A stretch of 64,000 nucleotides of DNA. Source: Clostridium sp. chh4-2 (GTDB lineage Bacteria > Bacillota > Clostridia > Lachnospirales > Lachnospiraceae). A program made the position numbers and the translations under genes. Of the stretch, positions 8,686-17,305 are shown in pieces. The notes under the pieces are model-generated. The model had not been told where the DNA came from and searched no databases. It worked only from the letters and a program-made list of their open reading frames with translations. Each line of letters starts with the position of its first letter. Within the stretch, counting starts at the first letter, position 1. Location of the stretch: assembly GCF_002899675.1 (NCBI RefSeq), contig NZ_PKUU01000017.1, positions 62,001 through 126,000 of the forward strand, given 5' to 3'.

Positions 8686-10068
8686 ATGAAGCGATTATTA
8701 AAAGGCGGCACCGTAGTCATGGAAACATACCATGAGAAGCTGGATGTGCTGATGGATGATGAGAGCGGAACCATCTGCCAGGTAGCAGAGGAGATTGTTC
8801 CGGAAGAGGGAGCAGAGGTTGTGGATGTGACCGGAAAGCTGTTGTTTCCGGGATTCATCGACGCCCACACCCATTTTGATCTGGAAGTGTCCGGCACGGT
8901 GACTGCCGACGATTTTGAAACAGGAACGAAGGCGGCCATTGCCGGCGGAACGACGATGATCATCGATTTCGCCACGCAGAATAAAGGGGAAACTCTTCAT
9001 GAAGCGCTGGAAAACTGGCATAAAAAGGCGGATGACAAGAGTTCCTGCGATTATGGATTTCATATGGCCATCTCCGACTGGAATGAATCGGTCAGTCAGG
9101 AGCTGGAAGAACTGGTGGCCGGAGGAATTACCTCTTTTAAAGTGTATATGACTTATGACAACATGGTGCTGGACGATAAGGAGATCTACCAGGTGTTAAA
9201 GCGGCTGAAGGAAGTGGGGGGCATTACCGGCGTCCACTGTGAAAATTCAGGGCTTATCAAGGCTTTGATCGAAGAACAGAAGGCAAAAGGAAACTTTGCC
9301 CCTTCCGCTCATCCGAAAACAAGACCGGACCTGGTGGAGGCGGAAGCGGTCAGCAGGCTGCTTAAAATTGCCGATCTGGCGAAAGCGCCGGTGATCGTGG
9401 TGCATTTAAGCTCCGGCGCCGGTTATCAGGAAGTGAAATATGCCAGAGAACGGGGCCAGGAGGTCTATCTGGAAACCTGTCCACAGTATCTGCTGATGGA
9501 TGACAGCTATTATGAAAAACCGGATTTTGAAGGCGCTAAGTATGTGTGTTCTCCGCCTCTTAGAAAGACCACGGATCAGACGAGATTGTGGAATGCCCTG
9601 AGAAAGAACAACATCCAGACGGTCTCCACGGATCACTGCAGCTTTACTTTGAAGCAGAAGGAAGCGGGAATCGATGATTTTACAAAAATTCCAAACGGTA
9701 TGCCGGGAGTGGAAAGCCGCCCTGTGCTGTTTTATACCTACGGAGTTCTGGAAAAAGATCTTTCTCTGGAACAGATGTGCCGCATGCTTTCCGCTAATCC
9801 GGCCAAACTCTATGGAGTTTATCCGAAAAAAGGCTGTATAAAACCGGGCAGCGATGCCGATATTGTAGTATGGGATCCGGATGCATTATGGGTGATGAAT
9901 AAAGAAAATCAGCATGCCAACACGGATTACTGCCCGTTTGAAGGAACTGAAGTAAAAGGTATCGCCGGACAGGTGTATTTAAGAGGAAATCTGGTGGCTG
10001 AAAACGGGGAGATTCGGAAAGAACATGCAGGGCAATATATAAAACGTCAGAAATATATGCAGTTTTAA
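8686..10068 (+). CDS. hyuA: Dihydropyrimidinase / D-hydantoinase
   Basis: Cyclic amidohydrolase of 460 residues that opens hydantoin or dihydropyrimidine-type rings. Metal ligands H61-x-H63 (DAHTHFD), the carboxylated lysine K152 (SFKVYMTYD) and later HCE, VHLSS and STDHC motifs are all visible. The open frame reaches back to an ATG at 8527, but that start lies inside the xanthine dehydrogenase. The ATG at 8686 has a GGAAGG site and gives a normal N-terminus (MKRLLKGGTVV), so I chose it. It follows xdh by 25 bp in the same operon. In the purine pathway it would act on a ring product downstream of the hydroxylase; the exact substrate is inferred. Confidence 0.93.
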   Translation: MKRLLKGGTVVMETYHEKLDVLMDDESGTICQVAEEIVPEEGAEVVDVTGKLLFPGFIDAHTHFDLEVSGTVTADDFETGTKAAIAGGTTMIIDFATQNKGETLHEALENWHKKADDKSSCDYGFHMAISDWNESVSQELEELVAGGITSFKVYMTYDNMVLDDKEIYQVLKRLKEVGGITGVHCENSGLIKALIEEQKAKGNFAPSAHPKTRPDLVEAEAVSRLLKIADLAKAPVIVVHLSSGAGYQEVKYARERGQEVYLETCPQYLLMDDSYYEKPDFEGAKYVCSPPLRKTTDQTRLWNALRKNNIQTVSTDHCSFTLKQKEAGIDDFTKIPNGMPGVESRPVLFYTYGVLEKDLSLEQMCRMLSANPAKLYGVYPKKGCIKPGSDADIVVWDPDALWVMNKENQHANTDYCPFEGTEVKGIAGQVYLRGNLVAENGEIRKEHAGQYIKRQKYMQF

Positions 10069-10100
10069 ATGTAAAACGAAATACAGCAGGAGCAGACGGA

Positions 10101-11435
10101 ATGGAATTATTGGAGTTAAGTCTAAAACAGGCGGAAGAAGTCTATAATCTTCATATGAAACGGGATTTTTCTGATAAACTGCGCCCGTGGAACAGCTGTC
10201 TGTCCTTGTGGGAGAAGGGGCTTTATATGTGCCTGGGACTCTTTGAGGACGGCGGATTGAGAGCTTATGGGTTCTTTGTGAAGATTGGCGGTTTTCCTTA
10301 TGTGTTACTGGATTATCTGGCGGCATGTGAGGAGTTCAGGGGCAGGGGATACGGCAGCCGGTTCATGAGTATGGCTGGAAGCTATTTTTCCGGTATGGAA
10401 GGAATTATGCTGGAATGTGAAGCGCCCTCTTCTGCGGAAAATGAAGAGGAATATTTCCTGCGCAGGCGGCGTATAGATTTCTATATGCGCTGCAAAGCGG
10501 TTCTCACGCGAGCCTGCTGTCACATGTTTGGAATTGATTACAGTATTCTTCTGTATCCTGTGAAGCTGGAGAAACCGGAGGAAGCGCCGGTATTTTCGAT
10601 CATGGATGAATTTTATCATACGATGTATCCGCCAAAGGCTTACCGGGAAAAGGTGAGCCTTTGGGTGGATTTAAGCGATAAAGGTCTGTTGGAAGCGCTG
10701 GATATCAGAAACCGGATACCCCGGGTCATCTCCCTGGTTGGCGGAGGGGGGAAAACTACGGTGATGTATGAGCTGGCTAAGGAGCTTGAATCCATTGGAA
10801 AAAAGGTAATTGTAACCACCAGCACCCATATCAGAAAGCCAACGGATTACCGGACCATGACGGCAGAACGGGCGGAGGAACTGGAGAAAATACCATGGGA
10901 TCATGGAATCCTTGTGACCGGGCGGGAAGCTGAGGACGGCAAATTAAAAGGAATGGCGGAGGAAGAGCTGGAAAAACTGAGCGCTTACTGCGATGTGCTT
11001 TTAATTGAAGCGGACGGAGCGAAATGTCTCCCGCTAAAGGTTCCCATGATTCACGAACCTGTGATCATTCCAGCTACAGAGATGGTGATCGCCTGCGCGG
11101 GACTGGACTGCGTGGGCAGGCCCTTTAAGGAGTATTGCTTCCGGCATGAGAAAGCCTGTGGTTTGCTGGAAAAAGGGCCGGAGGATATGATTACTGAAGA
11201 AGATGTGGCTGAGATCCTGTGTTCCCCGGAGGGAAGCAGGAAAGCGGTGGAAGGCCGGGAATACAGAATCATCCTGAATAAAGCGGATGATGAGGAACGA
11301 AAACGGATGGCGGAGCGGATTATCGGCCATTGCAGAAAAGAATATACTGGAATTACTGCAGTAACCGCATTTGAACAAGGAAAAATGGCGCTGGCGTTAA
11401 AAAGCGGGCCATGGAAAGGAGATCAGGATGAATGA
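10101..11435 (+). CDS. yqeC: GNAT acetyltransferase-like domain fused to YqeC selenium-hydroxylase accessory domain
   Basis: A 444-residue two-domain protein. Residues ~1-190 look like a GNAT N-acetyltransferase: the acetyl-CoA loop R80-G-R-G-Y-G85 follows a YVLLDYLAA strand. Residues ~205-444 are YqeC, a P-loop protein tied to selenium-dependent molybdenum hydroxylases, with Walker A GGGGKTT at 214-220, VTTSTHI, LLIEADGAK and the late ILNKAD motif. YqeC alone is ~250 residues, so the N-terminal domain is an addition. YqeC's reaction is not established; a role in placing selenium on the cofactor is proposed for the family. The gene overlaps the next one by 8 bp, indicating translational coupling. 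An AGGAG site lies 8 bp before the start. Confidence 0.85.
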   Translation: MELLELSLKQAEEVYNLHMKRDFSDKLRPWNSCLSLWEKGLYMCLGLFEDGGLRAYGFFVKIGGFPYVLLDYLAACEEFRGRGYGSRFMSMAGSYFSGMEGIMLECEAPSSAENEEEYFLRRRRIDFYMRCKAVLTRACCHMFGIDYSILLYPVKLEKPEEAPVFSIMDEFYHTMYPPKAYREKVSLWVDLSDKGLLEALDIRNRIPRVISLVGGGGKTTVMYELAKELESIGKKVIVTTSTHIRKPTDYRTMTAERAEELEKIPWDHGILVTGREAEDGKLKGMAEEELEKLSAYCDVLLIEADGAKCLPLKVPMIHEPVIIPATEMVIACAGLDCVGRPFKEYCFRHEKACGLLEKGPEDMITEEDVAEILCSPEGSRKAVEGREYRIILNKADDEERKRMAERIIGHCRKEYTGITAVTAFEQGKMALALKSGPWKGDQDE

Positions 11436-12447
11436 ATACAAGGAAATAATGAAACGTCTGGAAAAAGGGCCGATTTACCTGTTTACCGTAGTATCCGGGT
11501 CTTCGCTGGGAGAAAAGGTGATCTTACAGGAGGGGGAATTCATTTCCCTCAATTCCGGAATGGATCAATTCTGGAGTGCGGCCGTGATGCTTGCGGATCT
11601 GACAAACTGTCCTTATCAGTATGAGGCGTTTGGAGAACAGATTTTTGTGGAACGGATGGTTCAGGAACCGGAACTGGTGATCTGCGGAGGCGGACATATC
11701 TCTCAGGAACTGGCCTTTATGGCGGACTATCTGGAATATCCTTACACGGTCATGGACGACAGGGAAGAATTTGCCAACAGGCAGCGTTTCCCTAAGGCGA
11801 AGGAATGCATTTGTCAGAGTTTTAAAGAAGCGTTGGAGGAGAGAGAGTTTTCGCCCAATGCTTATTACGTAATTGTGACTAGAGGCCATTCGGCGGATCT
11901 GGAATGCCTGGAGCTGATATTAAAACGTTCTTACGGATATGTGGGGATGATCGGCAGCAGGAATAAGGTGAAAAAGACCATGGAAACTCTGAAAGAGCGG
12001 GGATTTACCCAGGAGCAGTTAGACGAAGTCCATGCGCCCATCGGCCTTCCGATCGGCGGAGAGACGCCCAGGGAGATCGCTATCAGCATCATAGCCCAGC
12101 TGATTCAGAGGAAAAATGCTGACCATCCGGCCAGCTACATAGAAAATGAGATGAAGGAAGCGCTGGAACAGGAAAATGCCTCCCCCAGAATGCTGCTTCG
12201 GATTATCGGAAAACGGGGATCTGCCCCGAGAGGGATCGGAAGCCGGATGATCGTCGGATCAGAAGGAATTTTATGTGGCACAATAGGCGGAGGTATGATA
12301 GAATATAAGGCAGTGGAATATGCTGTCGGCATGATTGCCAGAGGCGAGAAACTGAAGGTCGGGACTTACCGGCTGGATACGGGAACCGCCGGTTCTCTTG
12401 GTATGTGGTGCGGCGGCGAGGTGGATATACTATTTGAAACTTGTTAA
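11428..12447 (+). CDS. XdhC-like molybdenum hydroxylase maturation protein with a C-terminal CoxI domain
   Basis: Predicted to bind molybdenum cofactor and pass it in its mature form to the hydroxylase, as XdhC does. Residues ~15-80 look like a degenerate CoxI-type domain (VVSGSSLGEKV, then FVERM). Residues 86-235 are the XdhC Rossmann domain (CGGGHIS at 86-92, VTRGHSADLECL, YVGMIGSRNK, PIGLPIGGETPREIA). Residues ~255-339 form a second, intact CoxI domain (G264SAPRGIGSR, then GTIGGGMIEY). In classical XdhC the intact CoxI domain is at the N-terminus only. The 3' end overlaps a copy of the 28-bp repeat. Name and role follow from family knowledge. Confidence 0.85.
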   Translation: MNEYKEIMKRLEKGPIYLFTVVSGSSLGEKVILQEGEFISLNSGMDQFWSAAVMLADLTNCPYQYEAFGEQIFVERMVQEPELVICGGGHISQELAFMADYLEYPYTVMDDREEFANRQRFPKAKECICQSFKEALEEREFSPNAYYVIVTRGHSADLECLELILKRSYGYVGMIGSRNKVKKTMETLKERGFTQEQLDEVHAPIGLPIGGETPREIAISIIAQLIQRKNADHPASYIENEMKEALEQENASPRMLLRIIGKRGSAPRGIGSRMIVGSEGILCGTIGGGMIEYKAVEYAVGMIARGEKLKVGTYRLDTGTAGSLGMWCGGEVDILFETC

Positions 12448-12471
12448 TTGTCTGGCAGGTCTGCGCAGTTA
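12444..12471 (+). repeat. Degenerate copy of the 28-bp repeat end
   Basis: Matches the left end of the 2927-3058 element at 21 of 28 positions, including an unbroken AGGTCTGCGCA. It overlaps the stop codon of the XdhC-like gene. The right half of the element is not visible. Confidence 0.45.
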
Positions 12472-12500
12472 CGAAACCTGTTTATGAGCCGGAGGAACAG

Positions 12501-12851
12501 ATGGATGATGAAAAGCTGAAGTTTCATATGAGACTTCGGGTTTATAAGGAAGAACGGAATTTCGGGCCGGGAGTCTCCACTCTCATGATGCTGGTGAGGG
12601 AAAGCTCTTCCCTGTCAGCTGCCTGTAAGGAGATGAACATGTCTTATTCGAAGGCATGGAAGATCATAAAGAATGCGGAACAGGATCTTGGATTCGAACT
12701 GATGGAAGGAACCAGAGGCGGCGAAAGCGGCGGAGGGACGGTTCTTACGGAGCGGGGAGAGGAATTTTTAAAGCGCTATCTGGAGTTTCAGGAGGAGACG
12801 CAGAAAGCGGCCCAGGAGATCTTTGACCGGGTATTTAACGGGGCTGAATAG
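12501..12851 (+). CDS. ModE-type molybdate-responsive regulator, DNA-binding domain only
   Basis: A 116-residue winged helix-turn-helix protein like the N-terminal half of ModE: SSLSAACKEMNMSYSKAWKIIKNAE is the recognition region (split here as SSLSAACKEMNMSYSK and AWKIIKNAE), followed by GGESGGGTVLTERG. The molybdate-binding Mop domains of full-length ModE are absent, as in many clostridial versions. A TTG at 12441 would extend the frame, but the ATG at 12501 has a GGAGG site 5 bp upstream and is preferred. Two ModE-like palindromes lie downstream, before the cofactor genes and before modA, and are its likely targets. How it senses molybdate without the Mop domain is unknown. Confidence 0.85.
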   Translation: MDDEKLKFHMRLRVYKEERNFGPGVSTLMMLVRESSSLSAACKEMNMSYSKAWKIIKNAEQDLGFELMEGTRGGESGGGTVLTERGEEFLKRYLEFQEETQKAAQEIFDRVFNGAE

Positions 12852-12883
12852 GAGACGGTGAACCGGCATTTTATTTTTAATAC

Positions 12884-12907
12884 GGATATTCTTACTTGAA
12901 AATAACG
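12884..12907. promoter_or_regulatory. ModE-like operator upstream of the molybdenum cofactor genes
   Basis: Left half GGATATTCT, 6-bp spacer, right half AAAATAACG. It matches the perfect palindrome at 17217-17244 at 7 of 9 and 8 of 9 arm positions, with the same 6-bp spacing. It lies in the 99-bp gap after the ModE-type gene and 43 bp before the MoeA-like gene, so it probably controls the moeA-like-moaC-moaA run. Confidence 0.5.
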
Positions 12908-12950
12908 GCTGGATATTTATGCCGCAGAAGGCGGCGGAATCGAGGATAAT

Positions 12951-13988
12951 ATGAAGGAAATTCGCACAGAGGATGCGGTCGGGCAAGTATTGTGCCATGA
13001 TATAACGCAGATTATACCGGGCGTGGTAAAAGACGCCAGGTTTCGCAAGGGACATGTGGTGACGGAGGAAGATATTCCGGTGCTTTTGTCTTTGGGCAAA
13101 GAACATCTTTACATATGGGAAAATGATGAGACCATGTACCATGAAAATGAAGCGGCTGAGATTTTATATGAACTGTGCCGCAGTGAACACATGAACCGAA
13201 GTGAAGTAAAAGAAGGTAAAATTGAATTATCGGCAGCCGTTGACGGCCTGCTTAAAATAGATACAAAACTGCTGGACCGGATCAATGGACTGGGAGATAT
13301 GATGATCGCCTCCCGCCATCCCAACACTCCGGTGAAAAAAGGGGACAAGATCTGCGGAACCAGAATCATACCGCTGGTGATAAAAAAGGAGAGGATGGAA
13401 GAGGCAAAGGCCGTATGCGAAGGCCGTCCCATTTTCACCCTGCTCCCGTTTCATAAGAAAAAGGTGGGAATTGTGACGACCGGAAGCGAAGTGTTTCACG
13501 GCCGGATTGAAGATAAATTCGGACCGGTGCTGAGGAAAAAGGTGGAGGAGTACGGATGTGAGATTCTGGGACAGACGCTGACGGATGACGATCCGGAACA
13601 CACGAAAGAGGCCATAGAAGCGTTTATTGCCCAGGGCGCTGAGCTGGTGCTGTGCAGCGGCGGAATGAGCGTTGATCCGGATGACAAGACGCCTCTTGCC
13701 ATTAAGAACACGGGAGCCAGAGTGGTGACCTACGGCGCGCCGGTGCTTCCGGGGGCCATGTTTATGCTGGCCTATGTAGAAAGGGACAAGGAAAAGCCGG
13801 TTCCTGTGGCAGGGCTTCCGGGCTGTGTGATGTATGCGAAGAGAACCATATTCGATCTGGTGCTGCCCAGGCTTTTGGCCGATGATCCGGTGACAAAGGA
13901 AGAGATCGACAAGCTGGGAAGAGGTGGGCTCTGCCTGAACTGTGATGTCTGTACTTATCCGAACTGCGGATTTGGAAAAGGATGGTAA
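12951..13988 (+). CDS. MoeA/MogA-like molybdopterin-binding protein with cysteine-rich tail
   Basis: A 345-residue cytoplasmic protein. Residues ~165-315 are a MoCF-type molybdopterin-binding domain (VGIVTTGSEVF, LVLCSGGMSVDPDD, PVAGLPGCVMY). Residues 1-~150 resemble the shortened MoeA-like N-terminus found in molybdenum hydroxylase clusters. The last 20 residues carry four cysteines, C328, C331, C334 and C339 (spacing x2, x2, x4), suggesting a metal or Fe-S site not found in E. coli MoeA. It probably inserts molybdate into, or carries, molybdopterin. It starts the cofactor synthesis run behind a ModE-like operator. A function as a specific donor for the selenium-dependent enzyme is possible but inferred. 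Confidence 0.8.
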   Translation: MKEIRTEDAVGQVLCHDITQIIPGVVKDARFRKGHVVTEEDIPVLLSLGKEHLYIWENDETMYHENEAAEILYELCRSEHMNRSEVKEGKIELSAAVDGLLKIDTKLLDRINGLGDMMIASRHPNTPVKKGDKICGTRIIPLVIKKERMEEAKAVCEGRPIFTLLPFHKKKVGIVTTGSEVFHGRIEDKFGPVLRKKVEEYGCEILGQTLTDDDPEHTKEAIEAFIAQGAELVLCSGGMSVDPDDKTPLAIKNTGARVVTYGAPVLPGAMFMLAYVERDKEKPVPVAGLPGCVMYAKRTIFDLVLPRLLADDPVTKEEIDKLGRGGLCLNCDVCTYPNCGFGKGW

Positions 13989-14042
13989 GATGGGGCTGAA
14001 TACAGCCGGACGAATATTAATCATTAGATTGGAAGATAAATT

Positions 14043-14531
14043 ATGGGAGAATTAACACATTTTGATAAAGACGGCAATGCATGGATGGTGGATGTGGGAG
14101 AGAAAGCGGAAACGGAACGCATTGCGGTTGCCTGCGGAAAGATTTATGTGAACAGCCAGGTATTTGAAGCCATAAGGGATAAGACGGCTAAAAAGGGAGA
14201 TGTGCTGGGAGTTGCCAGAGTGGCCGGCATCATGGGAGCGAAAAAGACTTCGGATCTGATTCCCCTCTGCCACATTCTTCTGCTCACCAAGTGCAGCGTG
14301 GAATTTCAGCTAAATGAGGAAGAGCACTCCGTAGAAGCGGTCTGCACGGTAAAAACCTTTGGAAAAACCGGGGTTGAGATGGAGGCGCTGACCGGCGTGA
14401 ACATCGCGCTGCTCACCATTTACGATATGTGCAAGGCCATGGACCGGGGGATGAGGATCAGCGATATCTGCCTTTTGAAAAAGGACGGCGGAAAGAGCGG
14501 CCTCTATCTGAAAGAAGGCTGCCATGATTGA
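14043..14531 (+). CDS. moaC: Cyclic pyranopterin monophosphate synthase MoaC
   Basis: Second enzyme of molybdenum cofactor synthesis, turning the MoaA product into cyclic pyranopterin monophosphate. It has 162 residues, normal for the family. Catalytic-region motifs are present: [17 protein letters not shown] and [20 protein letters not shown], followed by the KKDGGKSG end. The usual proline after CH (CHPL) is isoleucine here (CHIL), a small oddity. It overlaps moaA by 8 bp, so MoaC and MoaA are translationally coupled. Confidence 0.95.
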   Translation: MGELTHFDKDGNAWMVDVGEKAETERIAVACGKIYVNSQVFEAIRDKTAKKGDVLGVARVAGIMGAKKTSDLIPLCHILLLTKCSVEFQLNEEEHSVEAVCTVKTFGKTGVEMEALTGVNIALLTIYDMCKAMDRGMRISDICLLKKDGGKSGLYLKEGCHD

Positions 14532-15486
14532 CAAAGCAGGGAGAGAGATTGATTATATCAGGATTTCGGTGACCGACCGGTGTAATCTGCGGTGCTGTTA
14601 CTGTATGCCGGAGGAGGGCACTTCGTTAATCAGCCACCAGGAGATTCTTACCTTTGAAGAGATTGAGATGATTGTGAGATGTGGCGTTACGCTTGGGATT
14701 AAAAAGGTGAAACTGACGGGAGGAGAGCCTTTGGTCAGGAAAAACCTGCCTTATCTTGCAGGACGGATTCGCAGTCTGCAGGGAATCGAGGATGTGACCA
14801 TTACTACCAACGGCTGTCTTTTGGGCGAACAGGCCGGGGCGCTGAAGGATGCCGGAATATCCAGCGTGAATGTGAGTCTGGATACGCTGGATAAGAAGCG
14901 TTTTGCCGAGATCACCAGGAGGGACAGTTTTGATCTGGTGATGGGCGGCATTGAACAGGCGATGGCCTGCGGGCTGAATGTAAAGCTGAACTGTGCGGTG
15001 ATGGAAAGCCTGACAAGGGAGGATGTGCTGGCATTTGCGGCTTTTTCGGAGGAGAAGGGGATTCCGGTCCGGTTTATCGAGATGATGCCCATCGGACAGG
15101 GCTGCGGATTTAGCGCATTGGATAATGAGGAGCTTTTGGACATATTAAAGAGCCGTTACCCGGATATCAGGAAATCAGCACAGAAACGGGGACACGGGCC
15201 GGCCGGATATTATGAATTTGGAGAGCGGGGCTGTGTTGGATTTATCAGTGCGGTTCATCATAAGTTCTGTGACCGGTGCAACCGGGTCCGCCTGACTTCC
15301 GACGGATTTTTAAAGCTCTGCCTGGCTTCGGAAGAGGGGGTCAATTTGAGAGATCAGATCCGGGCCGGGATGGATGAAAAGGGATTGACGGAATTGATGG
15401 AACGTACCATTGCGGGAAAACCGTTGAGCCACCATTTTGAAGAGGCAGGGGTTAAGGCCCTTAATATGAACCAGATAGGAGGATGA
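14524..15486 (+). CDS. moaA: GTP 3',8-cyclase MoaA (radical SAM)
   Basis: First enzyme of molybdenum cofactor synthesis, a radical SAM cyclase acting on GTP. The N-terminal 4Fe-4S motif is C20-x3-C24-x2-C27 (CNLRCCYC). The C-terminal cluster motif appears as [19 protein letters not shown]. The protein ends in GG, the conserved C-terminal double glycine needed for catalysis in Moa[11 protein letters not shown] and TTNG strands are typical. It has 320 residues. An AGGAGG at its 3' end serves the next gene, showing tight operon packing. Confidence 0.96.
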   Translation: MIDKAGREIDYIRISVTDRCNLRCCYCMPEEGTSLISHQEILTFEEIEMIVRCGVTLGIKKVKLTGGEPLVRKNLPYLAGRIRSLQGIEDVTITTNGCLLGEQAGALKDAGISSVNVSLDTLDKKRFAEITRRDSFDLVMGGIEQAMACGLNVKLNCAVMESLTREDVLAFAAFSEEKGIPVRFIEMMPIGQGCGFSALDNEELLDILKSRYPDIRKSAQKRGHGPAGYYEFGERGCVGFISAVHHKFCDRCNRVRLTSDGFLKLCLASEEGVNLRDQIRAGMDEKGLTELMERTIAGKPLSHHFEEAGVKALNMNQIGG

Positions 15487-15489
15487 GTT

Positions 15490-15924
15490 GTGGGAAAGAT
15501 AATGGCAATCTGTATCAGTGAGAAAAAAGGTACTCAGAAAAGCCGGATAGAATCGGCCAATTTAATCGAGGAATTCGGGATTGAAAAAGATGCCCATGCG
15601 GGAAAATGGCACCGTCAGGTAAGTCTGCTCTCCTATGAGACTATAGAAGCATTTAAAGCGCGGGGAGCGGAGGTGAAAGACGGAGCTTTCGGGGAAAACC
15701 TGGTGGTTTCAGGAATCGACTTGATCCATCTTCCGGTGGGAACCAGGTTAAGAAGCGGCGAGGTGCTTTTGGAGGTGACGCAGATCGGAAAAGAATGTCA
15801 CAGCCATTGTGAAATTTATAAGAAGATGGGCGAATGCATCATGCCTACCAACGGGATATTTACAAGGGTTCTGCATGGAGGAACCTTAAAGGCGGGAGAT
15901 GAGATAAACGTATGTACAGAGTAG
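15490..15924 (+). CDS. MOSC domain protein
   Basis: Small MOSC-domain protein (144 residues) of the kind that binds sulfur- or selenium-bearing cofactor intermediates. GAFGENLVVSG and the cysteine-bearing KECHSHCEIYK motif are the family landmarks; the conserved MOSC cysteine is one of that pair. The GTG start has AGGAGG 6 bp upstream; an in-frame ATG at 15502 would lose four residues. Placement between moaA and mogA is common in clostridial molybdenum clusters. A role in sulfuration or selenation of the cofactor is inferred. Confidence 0.85.
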   Translation: MGKIMAICISEKKGTQKSRIESANLIEEFGIEKDAHAGKWHRQVSLLSYETIEAFKARGAEVKDGAFGENLVVSGIDLIHLPVGTRLRSGEVLLEVTQIGKECHSHCEIYKKMGECIMPTNGIFTRVLHGGTLKAGDEINVCTE

Positions 15925-16400
15925 GAATTATTACTTCCAGTGACAAGGGAGCCGTAGGAGAGAGGGAAGATTTAAGCGGTCCGGCCATTGAAAAGATACT
16001 GCCGGACGATTTATACCGGATTGTGAGTTACCGGATACTGCCGGATGAGATCGAGGTTTTAAAGGAGGAGATGATCAGGCTTTCCGGAGAGGAACGGTGT
16101 GATCTGATTCTCACCACCGGAGGAACGGGATTCTCTCAAAGGGATGTTACGCCGGAAGCGACGCTGGCCGTCTGTGACCGCATGGCTCCGGGGATTGCGG
16201 AAGCCATCAGAGCTTACAGCATGGGCATTACAAAGAGGGCGATGTTAAGCAGGGCGGTCTGCGGCATGAGGGGAAAGACTTTAATTCTTAACCTTCCGGG
16301 CAGCCCTAAGGCGGTTAAAGAGGCGTTGGAATATGTGCTGGACACGCTGCCTCACGGAATCGATATATTGACAGGGAAGGCGGGAGAGTGCGCGCGATGA
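15912..16400 (+). CDS. mogA: Molybdopterin adenylyltransferase, MogA/MoaB family
   Basis: Adenylates molybdopterin before molybdenum insertion. It has 162 residues, with the MoCF motifs LTTGGTGFSQRDVTPEAT and NLPGSPKAVKEAL fully conserved. It overlaps the MOSC gene by 13 bp and the yqeB start by an ATGA junction, so it is coupled on both sides. MogA and MoaB cannot be told apart with certainty by eye. Confidence 0.9.
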   Translation: MYRVGIITSSDKGAVGEREDLSGPAIEKILPDDLYRIVSYRILPDEIEVLKEEMIRLSGEERCDLILTTGGTGFSQRDVTPEATLAVCDRMAPGIAEAIRAYSMGITKRAMLSRAVCGMRGKTLILNLPGSPKAVKEALEYVLDTLPHGIDILTGKAGECAR

Positions 16401-17200
16401 AGGTATTGATAAAAGGAGCCGGGGATCTGGCCAGCGGAATTGGGGCCAGGCTTTACAGAAGCGGTTTTTTAGTGGTGATGACGGATATTCCGGTGCCGAC
16501 TACGGTGAGGAGGACGGTGGCATTTTCACCGGCCGTATACCAGGGAACCATGCAGGTGGAGGATATTACAGGAGTGCTTTGCCGGGATTTGGACGAGATT
16601 GAACAGGCGCATCAGAATGGACAGATCGCGGTTGTGGCGGACGAGCAGGCGTCTGTGCGCCAAACTTGGAAGCCGGATGTGGTGGTGGATGCCATCCTGG
16701 CTAAAATCAATCTGGGAACGAAGATTACGGACGCGGATATGGTCATCGGCGTGGGGCCGGGATTTACGGCCGGAGAGGACTGCCACTGCGTCGTTGAAAC
16801 AAAAAGAGGGCATAATCTGGGCCGCTGTATCTGGAGCGGAAGCGCCATTCCTAATACAGGAGTTCCGGGGATGATCGGAGGATACGATAAAGAGCGGATT
16901 ATCCGGGCCACGGCGGACGGTGTATTTAAGGGATGCGTTTCCATTGGAGATCTGGTCAGCCAGGGCGATCTGGTGGGATATTCCGGGGATTCGCCCATCT
17001 ATGCACAGGTCGGCGGCGTAGTACGGGGGCTTTTGCAGGATGGAGTGATGGTGAAAACAGGAATGAAGTCCGGGGATGTGGATCCGAGGGGAAATGTGGA
17101 AAACTGTTTTACCATTTCAGATAAAGCTACGGCCATCGGCGGCGGTGTGCTGGAGGGGATTCTGCATCATTTCTATTATGAGAATAAAAAAACACTTTAA
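16397..17200 (+). CDS. yqeB: Selenium-dependent molybdenum hydroxylase system protein YqeB
   Basis: A 267-residue protein of the YqeB family, a marker of selenium-dependent molybdenum hydroxylases. It has an N-terminal Rossmann-like motif (IKGAGDLASGIGARLY) and the family's TDIPVPTTVRRTVAFS, then a C-terminal biotinyl-lipoyl-like section (GVSIGDLVSQGDLVGY-type, read here as CVSIGDLVSQGDLVGY). A GTG at 16388 would add three residues. I prefer the ATG at 16397, which overlaps the mogA stop as ATGA. Its biochemical role is not established. The gene ends in a terminator hairpin and closes the cofactor part of the island. Confidence 0.88.
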   Translation: MKVLIKGAGDLASGIGARLYRSGFLVVMTDIPVPTTVRRTVAFSPAVYQGTMQVEDITGVLCRDLDEIEQAHQNGQIAVVADEQASVRQTWKPDVVVDAILAKINLGTKITDADMVIGVGPGFTAGEDCHCVVETKRGHNLGRCIWSGSAIPNTGVPGMIGGYDKERIIRATADGVFKGCVSIGDLVSQGDLVGYSGDSPIYAQVGGVVRGLLQDGVMVKTGMKSGDVDPRGNVENCFTISDKATAIGGGVLEGILHHFYYENKKTL

Positions 17201-17213
17201 GGTGTTTTTTTAT
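17187..17213 (+). terminator. Terminator at the end of the yqeB operon
   Basis: Stem AAAAAACAC (17187-17195) and GTGTTTTTT (17202-17210) around a 6-base loop holding the yqeB stop codon, ending in a T run. The stem is A/T-rich and probably only moderately strong. Confidence 0.65.
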
Positions 17214-17216
17214 AGA

Positions 17217-17244
17217 TTCGTTATTCTTGATTGAGAATAACGAA
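17217..17244. promoter_or_regulatory. ModE-type operator upstream of modA
   Basis: Perfect inverted repeat: 11-bp arms TTCGTTATTCT and AGAATAACGAA separated by TGATTG. The CGTTAT...ATAACG outer core matches the known ModE box style. It lies 62 bp before the preferred modA start, where repression by a molybdate-bound regulator would shut down the transporter. I could not pick a confident -35/-10 pair; the operator probably overlaps the promoter. Confidence 0.75.
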
Positions 17245-17305
17245 AGCGGCCTCAATCGGGTACATGGGTGCCGCAAAGTAAATGAAAAAGGAGAAAAGAA
17301 AGATT

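Noticed and set aside
12852..12950. Molybdenum cofactor riboswitch before the MoeA-like gene
   Set aside because: I could not find the conserved core of that riboswitch; the ModE-like inverted repeat explains the region better.
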